Source: Haplosporangium gracile
Lineage: Eukaryota; Mortierellomycota; Mortierellomycetes; Mortierellales; Mortierellaceae
Assembly (NCBI GenBank): GCA_015499985.1
Contig: JAAAUF010000243.1
Span: 1 to 45,615 of the forward strand
Length of the DNA: 45,615 nt
Direction: 5' to 3'
The translations under genes were made by a program, and so were the position numbers. The notes under the pieces are model-generated. The model made no database searches. It was not told where the DNA came from and saw nothing but the letters and a program-made list of their open reading frames with translations. This document shows positions 19,805-29,133 of this stretch, piece after piece (the stretch's first letter is position 1; each line of letters opens with the position of its first letter).

Positions 19805-21478
19805 ATGCAGAAGGACATTCTCCCTCAACATAAACACTCCTTCCACCATTACTACCACCATCAAAATTCACAGCCCCAAGGAGGATGGTGCTACCGCCGT
19901 GTGTTTCGCAACCGCACCTTCCTCGTCCTCTTCGCCATCATCTTCCTCTCTGTCCGAATACTCCAAACTTCCTTCGAATTCCGTTTCTCCCCTTCCTCCT
20001 CCACAGACGGCCCCGAAGAGATCGAGTTTGATTCTGAAAACGTCATCCGCGTCCCCTCACAACCATCCCTCTCCCTCTCCCCAGGACCCATCGAACCTGC
20101 ATTCTCACTTCTCGACCCTAATACAAAGTACCTTTCATACATGCCCTTTGCCGGAATCACCAACCAGTTTATTGCCCTCCAGAGCGCAGCATTCGTCGCT
20201 CGTCAACTTAACAGGACGTTGATTATCCCACCCATTGTTTCGAACACGCATGATCGAGAGAATACACACCAGCCTTGGTCGCAGTTCTTTGACCTCCCCC
20301 GGTTCATGGAACTCACAGGCGTCCCCGTTCTCGAATGGTCTGACGTCCGCCCGCTCGACCCACTCCAGTATCAACTTGGGGTTGAGCATGCGGCCCGATA
20401 CGGTAAAGGGCCACGAGCTCAGGAATGGTCCGAGTTGGCTCAGAACATTACCTGCCAGATCGTCTATGGCTACGGAGCCCCCGACCTCGATATCAACATC
20501 TCGGCAAAATACTTCATGTGGCATTTCTTGATGCGCCCCAACTTCGTCCGCCCCCCACCCAAGAAACCTGAGACGCCCACCTATGACAGGACCAGGATCG
20601 CGAGGGATAATGTTCATGAGGATGATTTGGTTGTGATGGACGACCTGTTGGCGAGGTATAGCGATTATGAGGATCCGAGACCGGAGGAGAATGGCGGTCA
20701 GGCGACGGTGCTATTTATGGCGGATTTGTTTAATATCAAGGACCCTCGTCATAAGTCTCGGGTCTGGTTGGAGGCTGGGCGGTTTTTCCATTTCTTGCCG
20801 GAGGTGATTGAGTATGCAAGAGTGTTGGTCCATGAGGAGACCAAGTCGGATGTTATTCAAGCCGCCTTTGATGATCTTATCCAGCAGGCCACCGGAGTCG
20901 ATGTGTCTTTCCCTGCTGATGGCCAAGAACAAGAAGAGTTCGACGGCATTGAGGAAGAATACACTCCTTCTTCGCCTCAAGAACTCGCCGAAACCGCATC
21001 TGTACTCCCCCGCAACCCCTACATCGCGATCCACATGCGCAGAGGCGACATCTGGAAGAAATGTTCCTCCGTCAATCGGGCCGTCTGCATCATCCCCTTC
21101 GAACTTTACGAAGAAGCCGTTTCCCGTGCCCGCCAATCCGCCCTCGCCTCCGGCCTCATCTCTCCTCACCAAAATCTCCCCGTCCTCGTCACAACCGATT
21201 CAGAATCCGAAGAAGACTTCGCAAAGATTGAGAAATTGGGCTGGCACCGGTTGGATCACTCGAAATACGGGACGACGGAGAGGTGGGGGTTCTTTGGGCC
21301 CGCAGTGATTGATGCGGTAGTCTTGGCGTATTCGGAGGTGTTTGTGGGTAGTGCCAAGTCGACGATGACCAAGGTTGCTGCTTTGAGGCAGCAGGCTTGG
21401 TGGGGTCGGACTGCATTGTATCCGTATACTGAGGAGGAAACTGTTCGACGGACTCATGTTCAGAAGGGTAGAATCTAG
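19805..21478 (+). CDS. O-fucosyltransferase-like type II membrane glycosyltransferase
   Basis: Single exon, 557 residues. A His/Gln-rich cytosolic tail of about 35 residues precedes one membrane segment (about 38-54, TFLVLFAIIFLSVRIL), giving type II Golgi/ER topology. The catalytic region opens with YLSYMPFAGITNQFIALQSA (about 108), the GGxxNQ-like start of the GDP-fucose protein O-fucosyltransferase fold, and carries YIAIHMRRGDIWKKC (about 406), the HxRxGD donor-binding motif of that superfamily, then VLVTTDSE and FVGSAKSTMTKVAALR near the end, which match its conserved C-terminal (S/T)S) element. The middle (about 260-395) is long and acidic compared with the family. Start chosen as the first ATG after a pyrimidine-rich leader. 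Fucose as donor is inferred from the family; the acceptor is unknown. Confidence 0.8.
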   Translation: MQKDILPQHKHSFHHYYHHQNSQPQGGWCYRRVFRNRTFLVLFAIIFLSVRILQTSFEFRFSPSSSTDGPEEIEFDSENVIRVPSQPSLSLSPGPIEPAFSLLDPNTKYLSYMPFAGITNQFIALQSAAFVARQLNRTLIIPPIVSNTHDRENTHQPWSQFFDLPRFMELTGVPVLEWSDVRPLDPLQYQLGVEHAARYGKGPRAQEWSELAQNITCQIVYGYGAPDLDINISAKYFMWHFLMRPNFVRPPPKKPETPTYDRTRIARDNVHEDDLVVMDDLLARYSDYEDPRPEENGGQATVLFMADLFNIKDPRHKSRVWLEAGRFFHFLPEVIEYARVLVHEETKSDVIQAAFDDLIQQATGVDVSFPADGQEQEEFDGIEEEYTPSSPQELAETASVLPRNPYIAIHMRRGDIWKKCSSVNRAVCIIPFELYEEAVSRARQSALASGLISPHQNLPVLVTTDSESEEDFAKIEKLGWHRLDHSKYGTTERWGFFGPAVIDAVVLAYSEVFVGSAKSTMTKVAALRQQAWWGRTALYPYTEEETVRRTHVQKGRI

Positions 21479-21736
21479 AGTGGGCGCGGTGAGGAAAGGA
21501 AGACTCTACCAGTTATTTACACACTTACAGCATTGTACATATTTCATTTCGCATTTTTTTTATCCTATTTGTTACATTAAACACTTTTGTTATGACCCAT
21601 TAGCACTCCTCACAACGTTCATTTCGCATATTTATTAGTTGGATTGTTTATTTGACAAAAAACAGGACAGGATGTCTGCCTCTATCAATTGCTCAGCAAT
21701 CAGCAAGAAAAGTACGCGTACACGTCCACCACCCCG

Positions 21737-21760
21737 TTTTTTTTTTTTTTAAAAAAAAAA
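21737..21760. repeat. T14-A10 self-complementary homopolymer junction
   Basis: Fourteen T directly followed by ten A, forming a perfect 10-bp arm palindrome without a loop. It lies between the 3' end of the O-fucosyltransferase-like gene (+) and the 3' end of the DUF1772-like relic (-), so it could act in termination or polyadenylation for either strand. Confidence 0.6.
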
Positions 21761-21770
21761 GTTATTATCT

Positions 21771-22101
21771 CTAGACAGACTTGACGTGCAAGACCCCAAA
21801 AAGCGAAACGAACAACGCCAAAGCATTCAAGCCCACACGTCCATATTGGTTCCGATTCCACTGGGCCATCTTCTTGGTGATGGTTCCATCATTCCGTCCA
21901 GTCTTGTTCATTTCAAAGAGGGGTCCGTTGATGAGGGAAAGGGACAAGCATTTTGCTTGAGAGGAAGACGGGTTTGGACACAAGACATAGGAGTGAAATA
22001 TCCATTTTTGGGATGTAACCTATTGAAATGACGTCCAGAATGATAGAGCAGTACACGATTGTCAGTGCAGAGAGGATGTTAGTACCTCGTCCTGGATACA
22101 A
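21771..22101 (-). pseudogene. Diverged DUF1772-like membrane protein relic
   Basis: The C-terminal part reads LINGPLFEMNKTGRNDG and then MAQWNRNQYGRVGLNALALF to a TAG at 21771. It aligns with the intact gene at 24518-25187 (PINKKLLEIRKRGGDD, then IRWDALHFGRTVISYGALVL). The preceding segment (TNILSALTIVYCSIILDVIS) matches the membrane helix upstream (TTTVLSALGGM), but lies in another frame, shifted near 21945-22010. No first-exon counterpart was found further upstream. A 64-nt intron with weak borders could join the parts, so a working diverged gene is not excluded. I favour a relic. Confidence 0.5.
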
Positions 22102-22411
22102 CGCTTATCACTGTTTGTCTTCTACCTTTTAAATGAAAATAGTACTCTCCAACCAGGTTCGACTCCAGCCCATCCCCCAACGGATAATTGCTGATGAATT
22201 TTGGTTATTTTCGTAACAACGTCCTTCAGAAGAAGAACAAGTGGAGTGCACGAAAGGTGAAACAATTGAACAAATGAACACAGGACAGGGTGGACAACAG
22301 CCCCTATCATTCAACCTCCACATTGGACGACACTCTTCTTCTTGCCTTCTTGAGGTCATAAATCGGTGAATCCTCAGAGAGGCGATTCTTTCATAAATCT
22401 CCTTTTAACCA

Positions 22412-22642
22412 ATGCCAGTCTGGAGCCCTGAGAACGCAAAAAGGGCGTATCTCAATTCTCATATTGGCCCGTCAGATCCGCAAACTGAACGAGACCTTTC
22501 AAAAAAGAATTCATCATCATCATCATCGTTGATCTGGGACCCAAAAGAGGAGGAGGAGGGATTTACTATAATATCAGGAAGAACCTGGGATCCAGAACCT
22601 TCTCTCTTTGCTAGATTGCGAAGGTGGGCAATTGAAGTTTAA
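22412..22642 (+). CDS. Possible small orphan ORF (76 aa)
   Basis: Starts at an ATG in a good context (ACCAATGCC) right after an in-frame TAA. The product is hydrophilic with a Ser run (S6), an acidic run and SLFARLRRWAIEV at the end. No family recognised, no signal peptide. Codon composition is ordinary. It may be chance sequence upstream of CFD1; kept only because both ends are well defined. Confidence 0.2.
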   Translation: MPVWSPENAKRAYLNSHIGPSDPQTERDLSKKNSSSSSSLIWDPKEEEEGFTIISGRTWDPEPSLFARLRRWAIEV

Positions 22643-22898
22643 TCAGTAGGATACGCGACTGCACGCAGTGGCGGGCAGGTAAGACGGACATCGGAAGAAA
22701 GCGTGCGAGGAAAGGATAAGGGCTCCAGTCTCTTAAAGGAGCAGAAAGATAAAAAAGAAGGTTTAGCGAGTCACACCAGTTGAAGAAAGAAAAAAGTGTG
22801 ATTTCAAATGAGTTGCGATTCGCTCTTCACTTCTCTTCCTTTCTCTTTAAATTCATTCAGACCCCCCTTCACTAATCAACACAACAACAAACACAACA

Positions 22899-24180
22899 AT
22901 GTCGATGCAACAGCCCCCACAACTCGACGGCGTTAAGCACATCATCCTCGTCATGTCCGGAAAGGGCGGTGTCGGCAAATCCTCTGTCACCACACAACTG
23001 GCTCTATCCCTCGTAGCAAGGGGAAAGTCCGTCGGAGTACTGGATATCGATCTCTGTGGACCCTCTATCCCCCGCATGTTAGGACTCGATGGCAAAGGTG
23101 TCCATCAATCTTCCGCCGGGTATGTTGGAGCAAATGTTTTCCGGAAAGATTTTTTTTTTAATGTTGCACCATCGTTTGACTAACCTGCTGTATGTTGACT
23201 CATATGTATCAACGATGCATTAGATGGGTACCGGTGTTTGCGGATGAAAAGAAACAGCTGTGCTGTATGTCGATTGGATTCATGCTCGAGAACAAGGACG
23301 ACTCTGTCGTCTGGCGTGGGCCCAAAAAGACCGGTATGTTACGAGTGCTCTTTATCAGGAACTGTAACGGATAACGTTGTTAGTCGATGACAAATGACTA
23401 ATTACTTACTTTCTGTTATCATTGAATCAAACAGCGATGATCCGCCAGTTTTTGACGGATACGTGCTGGGGCGAGCTGGACTACTTGATTGTTGATACAC
23501 CACCAGGTAAAGGAGGATACACAGGATATAAACATACGTTCCAACAACTCACATGGACCAACACTCTGCAAAAGCAACTAATGAATCATTCACTCATGGA
23601 CGCTTTGATACGTAATTAATTAGGTACATCGGACGAGAATATCTCGATTGTGGAGCATCTGAAGGCATACAACCCAGACGGAGTGGTGTTGGTGACAACC
23701 CCTCAGGCAGTGGCTCTGGCCGATGTCCGGAAACAGGTCAGCTTCTGTCGTCAGGTCGGCGTGCCCATCCTCGGTCTTGTCGAGAACATGAGTGGCTTCA
23801 TCTGCCCCCACTGCGCTGTAAGTTCTCTTTTTTTTCCCCTCGTTGGGATGTTGTAATATGAAGTATCGGTTGATGGCACAAGTAGCTAACCATTTTGTCG
23901 TTTCTGCTCTTACTTTGTCCTGGTTCCCTTCCTGGGTTAACGAATCTGTACTCAATCTGATATATCAATATCAAAGGAATGCAATAACTTGTTCTCGGCA
24001 GGAGGAGGAGAGGCCATGTCAGAAGAATTTGCACTGAACTTTTTGGGCAGGGTGCCCATTGACCCTACTTTGACAGCAATGGATACCGATCTGGTGACGC
24101 AGTTCCCAACCTCGTCGCTGTTTCCTGTCTTTTCCAAGATCACCGACAAAGTCGAGGAATTCGCCACTCGCTCTCAGTAG
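22899..24180 (+). CDS. CFD1: Cytosolic Fe-S cluster assembly scaffold CFD1 (NUBP2-type P-loop NTPase)
   Basis: Five exons: 22899-23119, 23224-23333, 23435-23506, 23624-23817, 23977-24180; joined length 266 residues, near the usual 270-290. CFD1 pairs with NBP35 to build 4Fe-4S clusters in the cytosol for nuclear and cytosolic proteins. Seen: deviant Walker [12 protein letters not shown] (about 20-29), [15 protein letters not shown], switch region [13 protein letters not shown] spanning exons 3-4, and the C-terminal cluster motif CPHCAEC followed by [13 protein letters not shown], created by joining exons 4 and 5. It lacks the N-terminal four-cysteine extension of NBP35, which separates the two. 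The last intron ends in AAG rather than CAG or TAG; frame and the CPHC-EC motif force this. Convergent with the DUF1772-like gene. Confidence 0.93.
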
Positions 24181-24517
24181 ATTCAGCTTGGAGTGTTGAG
24201 TGATACACAGGATGAAATAGGAATATGAAAGCGAGGTACCATAGACAACTAAGAGAAACACAATGTACAACATAGCAAGAGATAACAAATCAAACGATGC
24301 GATATTCGTATGCAGCGTATTTTTCTTTTTGTTTGTATAAAAGTGATAGTGCGACAGAAAGAAATGTCAAATTTACCATAAACGACCAACATCCAAATCT
24401 AGACTTGCCGTTCCACCTTCTTCCCTACAATCCTCCGAATCACTCCCGTGTCCCTATTGATAGTCCTTCCTTACTACCACTTCTTCCATCATTCCCTTAT
24501 TCTCCCTCCCATGTCCT
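24181..24517. other. Convergent 3' region between CFD1 and the DUF1772-like gene
   Basis: 337 bp holding both 3' ends. AATAAA-like signals are weak; the plus strand turns C/T-rich towards the DUF1772-like stop. No gene. Confidence 0.5.
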
Positions 24518-25187
24518 TTACTTCAAAAGGACACCTCCAACACGACCAGAAGGCCCACGCAACGCACCATAAAGCGTCAACACCAGCGCGCCATAACTGA
24601 TCACCGTCCGTCCAAAATGCAGCGCGTCCCAACGGATCAACATCTCTTCAACTGGTCGATCGTCGCCTCCACGTTTCCGGATCTCGAGTAACTTTTTGTT
24701 GATGGGGAGGAGCAACAACCGTGAGTAGGGGATCAGGGAGGTCATGAGGACGGAAGAGTAAAGGTAGTAAGGGTTTGCGGTCTTGTAGAATAGGATCATG
24801 CCGCCTAAAGCGCTGAGCACCGTTGTTGTCATCTGCAGCGCTTTGTAGATTTATCAGTGGATAGGTCAAGATGGGGAAAGTGGATATCAGTAAAAAGGGT
24901 TGGTGTTGTTTGTTTTGTCACCAGAAGTTAGTTATCTTTCAGAAAAAGCCAAAACAAACAACAAGAGAGAAAGAGAAGGGAAGCATACGTTTGGCGAGGA
25001 GGAACATTTCGGCCCAGACGGCGAGGGATGAGGCAGAGGCAAACTTGCGGAGGGAGGGCATGACGATGAGGTTGTAGTCGAGGGATGTTCCAGCAAAGAT
25101 GCCGATCGAAGAGATGGTGAGGACCTTTGTGACTAGCAGGAGGTTGGAGCTGCTCGCGAACGCCTTGAACTCGTGTGCTACCGGCAT
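24518..25187 (-). CDS. DUF1772 (anthrone-oxygenase-like) small membrane protein
   Basis: Two exons, 25187-24989 and 24840-24518, joined to 173 residues, the usual family length. The start MPVAHEF is the first ATG after a stretch without conserved sequence. Four membrane helices are predicted by eye: VTKVLTISSIGIFAGTSL (exon 1), TVLSALGGMILFY, a short helix at SSVLMTSLIPY, and VISYGALVLTLYGAL. The family hallmarks PINKKLLEI and RWDALHFGRT are present. Some relatives are anthrone oxygenases in polyketide clusters; there is no polyketide synthase here, so that role is not supported. The intron donor is GTATGC; the acceptor, AAAG, is needed for frame. A diverged copy lies at 21771-22101. Confidence 0.75.
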
Positions 25188-25976
25188 TTTTGTGTTGTTG
25201 TTTCTTTTTGTTTCGGTGGTGATGGCGTGTGAGTGTGTGTTGGTGAAGGTGTAGTGAGGTTGGGTCCTGAGCTTTGTTTGTGTGGTTGGGAGAGTTGAGT
25301 CCTTGATCCGTGTGCGCGAGTCCTGGGGGTCCTGGCTTGGGGTAGCTTGACTTGTATGGATGGACGGTGGAGGTAGTTGTTGGTTTGTACTCCTGAGAAA
25401 AAAAAACAAGAAGAGAAGAGGAAAGGGGAGAATTGAAAATGGGAACAAAAGGAAAAAAAAAAAAGAGGAACAGAAAAAGGGGGTGAGTGTGACTGATATG
25501 CAAAGTGGTGGGAGTAAGACGATGACATATTGTTGGAGAACTGTGAAGGATTCCTCTTATTCGCTCATAACATGCAGCGAGCAGAAAAAAGGACTATCGT
25601 CATTCCTGCCTAGCCTGGTCCTTTGTTCGTTCTTGCTCTTTTCCCCGTTAGTGTACGCGTGGGGCACATCACGACCTTCAGTGCATTGGGCGAAATGGCA
25701 TGTCGTCAGGTGACGCTCTGTTCATGTTCCTGCAAGTGCACAAGTGCAAGCACATACCCCCTTCCTGCCTTTGCGGGATTTTCTTCAAATTGCCTCAAGC
25801 TTACTTTTTTTATTGCTCTTCTTGACGAGCTAGTTCCCACCCTTCGTCACCTTCACCTTTCCTCTTGTCCTTCATCTCTTCAATCTCTTCTTCTCCTCTC
25901 CTTCTCCACAATTCCTCTACTCTACTCTCACTCCCACCCGCTTACACCCACACGACAATAACATACACCAACAAAC
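25188..25976. other. Divergent intergenic region (promoters of DUF1772-like and Ser/His-rich genes)
   Basis: 789 bp without a gene. Purine-rich near 25390-25480 and pyrimidine-rich from 25800 to the ATG at 25977, as seen before other genes in this window. No clear TATA box at the usual distance on the plus strand. Confidence 0.4.
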
Positions 25977-27614
25977 ATGGCGTCTGTAATGCTCTTTCCA
26001 AACGTAGCAACTCACCGCAGGATGCCCCACCTGTCCAAGGAGCCCAAAGAGACTACGTCCGAGCCAACTGTCGCTATCAGTGTTCACCAGCAACAAACGA
26101 CTGTCCTCCCCCCACATTCCTCTGCTACTCCGCCTTCCTCCTCCAGTACTTTCCGCACAGACAATATCAACAACAATAATAATGCCTCAAAGGCAATTGC
26201 TCCGTCGTCGTCCTCAACTCCACAACAGTTACAAGTGCAGAGTTCGTCGACTGGAAAGGATCATCTCACTCTGAGCGCAACTACCACCATCACCACCACT
26301 ACCCCTTCCGGCAATAGTAACAACACCAACAGCGACAACAGCAAACAGGTTACTTCTGGTGCTTCATCGTCAAGTTCTCTTCCTGTCGAAAGCGCTGGAG
26401 GGCACTTCTCGACGACACCATCCACGTCTGAGTCAGCCGTCTCCACGCCTCTTGCCGACTCTCATCACCATCACAGCCACCACCACCTCAATAGTCAAGA
26501 TCATGAGAGCTCTTTACATGGTCACGAAAATCGTGAACACCCTCCACAGCTCCACCTCTCCTTCCTCCAACACAACCAACACCAACAGCAGCCCCTGAAT
26601 GCGCCACATGGGTCATGTCTTTTCGACCACCCGTCGTCGTCGTCGTCGTCGTCTCCTTTTCCTCATGCGGCTCCTCTCCCTCCTTCAGGAACAACATCAA
26701 CATCACCATGTCCGTCCGCCACTACAACATCTGCGACCCACGAGTCAAGACCAATCAAGTCAGCACTCTATGACGCCTTCGGGTGTCTATTCCATCCTAT
26801 CCAATGTACCCATACGCCTTGCTCACCTTCTGGACTCTGTGGTCAAGCCGGAAAGTTGGCGATGTGCGCTGCTGGTAGTAGTAATAGCCAAGCGCAGGCA
26901 CAGGCGCAGGGGGTGTTGAGGTCGGGAGAGGTGACTCCGTTGTTGATCAGTCCGTCGCCGAGAGCCATGTCGCCCATGCTCCGTCCGCATCTAGGTCCGT
27001 CCGCACCTATTACTCCTTTGGAGTTGTCTTCAGAAGATGGAAGCTTGAGCCATAGCCATGGTCATGGTGCAGCAGGATACTTTGGAATTGTGCATAGTCA
27101 TGGATCGGTGTCAACATCGTCGAGACAGTTGCACCAACACCAACACATTGCATCAAACCATTATTATACTCGTCATCATCACAGCCTTCATGGACATGAA
27201 CAACAACAACAACACCCTCTTCCACCTGTACCTCCATTACTGAGTCGAACAGGATCCTTCTCCAAACACAAACCCCAACACCAACATATCCACGAAGACA
27301 CCTTCCTCCATTCTCAGCACCACCACGACTCCAGCGTCGGAAGCAATACCAGCAGCAGCCTGCTATCAAGGAAGTCTTCTCTAGGAGATATTTATCTGGA
27401 TCCGACAGAGCACCCAGTCCTGTGTTCATTGCAGACACTCAGTCTGACACACCCGCATCCTGCGAACCATTACCATCCGCATTTAGGACATGATCTGGGG
27501 CATGATCGCGTTTCGATCTCAGACCCGGATTTGTCTAATAACAGCACCAGGGGTATGACGACTGTGCCGTTAACGCCGAGTGGGGTGTTGTCCAAGACTG
27601 GTCCGAAGGCATAG
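25977..27614 (+). CDS. Orphan Ser/His/Gln-rich low-complexity protein (545 aa)
   Basis: Single exon; the ATG at 25977 has a strong context (AACATGG). No family recognised. Most of the protein is predicted disordered: Ser/Thr/Asn runs (about 40-160), His-rich patches (HHHHSHHHLN near 165, and again from 340 to 440) and a Ser run coded by a TCG microsatellite at about 26634-26655. One ordered-looking island (about 259-300) contains PIKSALYDAFGCLFHP and six cysteines in a short span (GC, QC, PC, LC, MC types). A second island carries SRKSSLGDIYLDPTEHPVL, which has the look of a phosphorylation or docking site. The three-base periodicity and single long frame support coding. A regulatory or scaffold role would be a guess. 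Confidence 0.65.
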   Translation: MASVMLFPNVATHRRMPHLSKEPKETTSEPTVAISVHQQQTTVLPPHSSATPPSSSSTFRTDNINNNNNASKAIAPSSSSTPQQLQVQSSSTGKDHLTLSATTTITTTTPSGNSNNTNSDNSKQVTSGASSSSSLPVESAGGHFSTTPSTSESAVSTPLADSHHHHSHHHLNSQDHESSLHGHENREHPPQLHLSFLQHNQHQQQPLNAPHGSCLFDHPSSSSSSSPFPHAAPLPPSGTTSTSPCPSATTTSATHESRPIKSALYDAFGCLFHPIQCTHTPCSPSGLCGQAGKLAMCAAGSSNSQAQAQAQGVLRSGEVTPLLISPSPRAMSPMLRPHLGPSAPITPLELSSEDGSLSHSHGHGAAGYFGIVHSHGSVSTSSRQLHQHQHIASNHYYTRHHHSLHGHEQQQQHPLPPVPPLLSRTGSFSKHKPQHQHIHEDTFLHSQHHHDSSVGSNTSSSLLSRKSSLGDIYLDPTEHPVLCSLQTLSLTHPHPANHYHPHLGHDLGHDRVSISDPDLSNNSTRGMTTVPLTPSGVLSKTGPKA

Positions 27615-29133
27615 TTTGGTAGTGATAGATAGTGAGCAAGCAAACCGCATGCCTCCCATGTGTTTGATAACACAAGAACTCGTGCATAAACTTATTAAAG
27701 ACGTTCGTTTCTTTTTTCTGTTGATCAACAATTTCTACGGCTATCGACGCGACTTTCTCTTTTCTTGTGTTGCAGAAAAGCGAAGCAAATAGGGCGTACT
27801 CCAGAGAAGCGGGAGGGAGTGAACACAAGGGTGAATGCGCGTGGGATGAAAAAGAGGTGCTGGGTGGAATGAAAGGGAGGTAGAGTAGACAAGTGAAGCC
27901 ATGGCCTATCGAATGGGGGTCGTGGGTGGGGTGAGCGAAGTAGCATCAATTATGCTTGAGTCCACGTGAGGAGCATGCCGTCATGGCTATTATCCTTGTG
28001 AATGATATGATATGCTACAAAATGAAGTGAGCTTTGAACATGCTGTTTGCTCACTCACAGAGAGACATATGAATGGGTTATGGATCTTTCCGACGCAGAC
28101 ACGGAAAAGTGGTTTGTTGTTGTTGGCGAACAAACAGATGTCCCTTTCAACAGTTCACATACAAAAAATAGAAATAGGTGAGCCTGCTTCGAAGGGGGGA
28201 TGATCTGTTTACTCCGTGGGAGAACAAATGGGTTCACTCACAACACAACACAACAACCAACCGACAAAACAGGAAAAAAGGAGCAAAAAGTGTCAAAAGA
28301 GAGGAATGCCGTTGTGGACAACTAATTTTCAATTATTCACAGAGTGTTCACAGGGATCCAATGGTCTATGGATAGCATGAACGCAAGCTGTTGGAACCCC
28401 CGTTTTGTTTGCCACATATTCCCCCCGTTTCGATTCTCAGTCAGTGCAAATTGCCCGCGTCCAGTCTGGGGTTGCAATAGTCACAAAACTCACGATCAAA
28501 AGCGATGATGATGACGAGCAGCGGCAGCAGCATGTGGCAAAATAAATCCAAAAAAAAAAAAAAAAAAAATCTGGGGTCAATTTAGTACTCTTTGTTTGTA
28601 TCTATCCATCTTTGCTTCTTTTTTGTTTCATAAACCTGCCTCATCTTTTTTTTTAATGGCTATTAACCGTTGATACCAATATTGACTTGCAGCATTGACG
28701 AAGACCAACGACAATAATAAGCAGGAACAATAGCGAGGAGCAAAGAACAGTGATGTATGTGTGCCTGTGTATGATTTTCTATTGCCTCCTCTTCTTTACT
28801 CTCCCCTGTCGTTACTCCTCCGTTCGGAGTCAACAACTTAAAATTTTTCTTTTTTTCATGGACTGATGGAATGGATTTGATTTTTTTCTTTTTCGGAGTG
28901 AGGAAAAGTGTGAAAAAGGGTGAGAGAATGTGAGTGAGCAAGCCCTCTTTTTGCTTCTTTCTCATTTCTGAGGATCTTCCTTCTTCCTTTCTCACTCCTC
29001 CTCTCATTCCCGACACCTATTCCTTTCTTCCTTCTCTTTTCTTTTCTTCTTTTTTCTCATTCAGCATCCATACACTCCCTACTCCCCACTCTCCCCTCTC
29101 TATTCTAACGACCCATACTTACATACATACATC
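27615..29133. other. 1.5-kb intergenic region without a recognised gene
   Basis: Contains poly-A (28550-28569) and poly-T tracts and a pyrimidine-rich stretch leading to the carrier ATG. ORFs are short and overlap on both strands. No RNA gene recognised. Confidence 0.5.

Noticed and set aside
22150..22180. GTTCGACTCC resembling a tRNA T-loop
   Set aside because: Flanking bases do not form a T-stem, and no D-arm or anticodon stem is present upstream.
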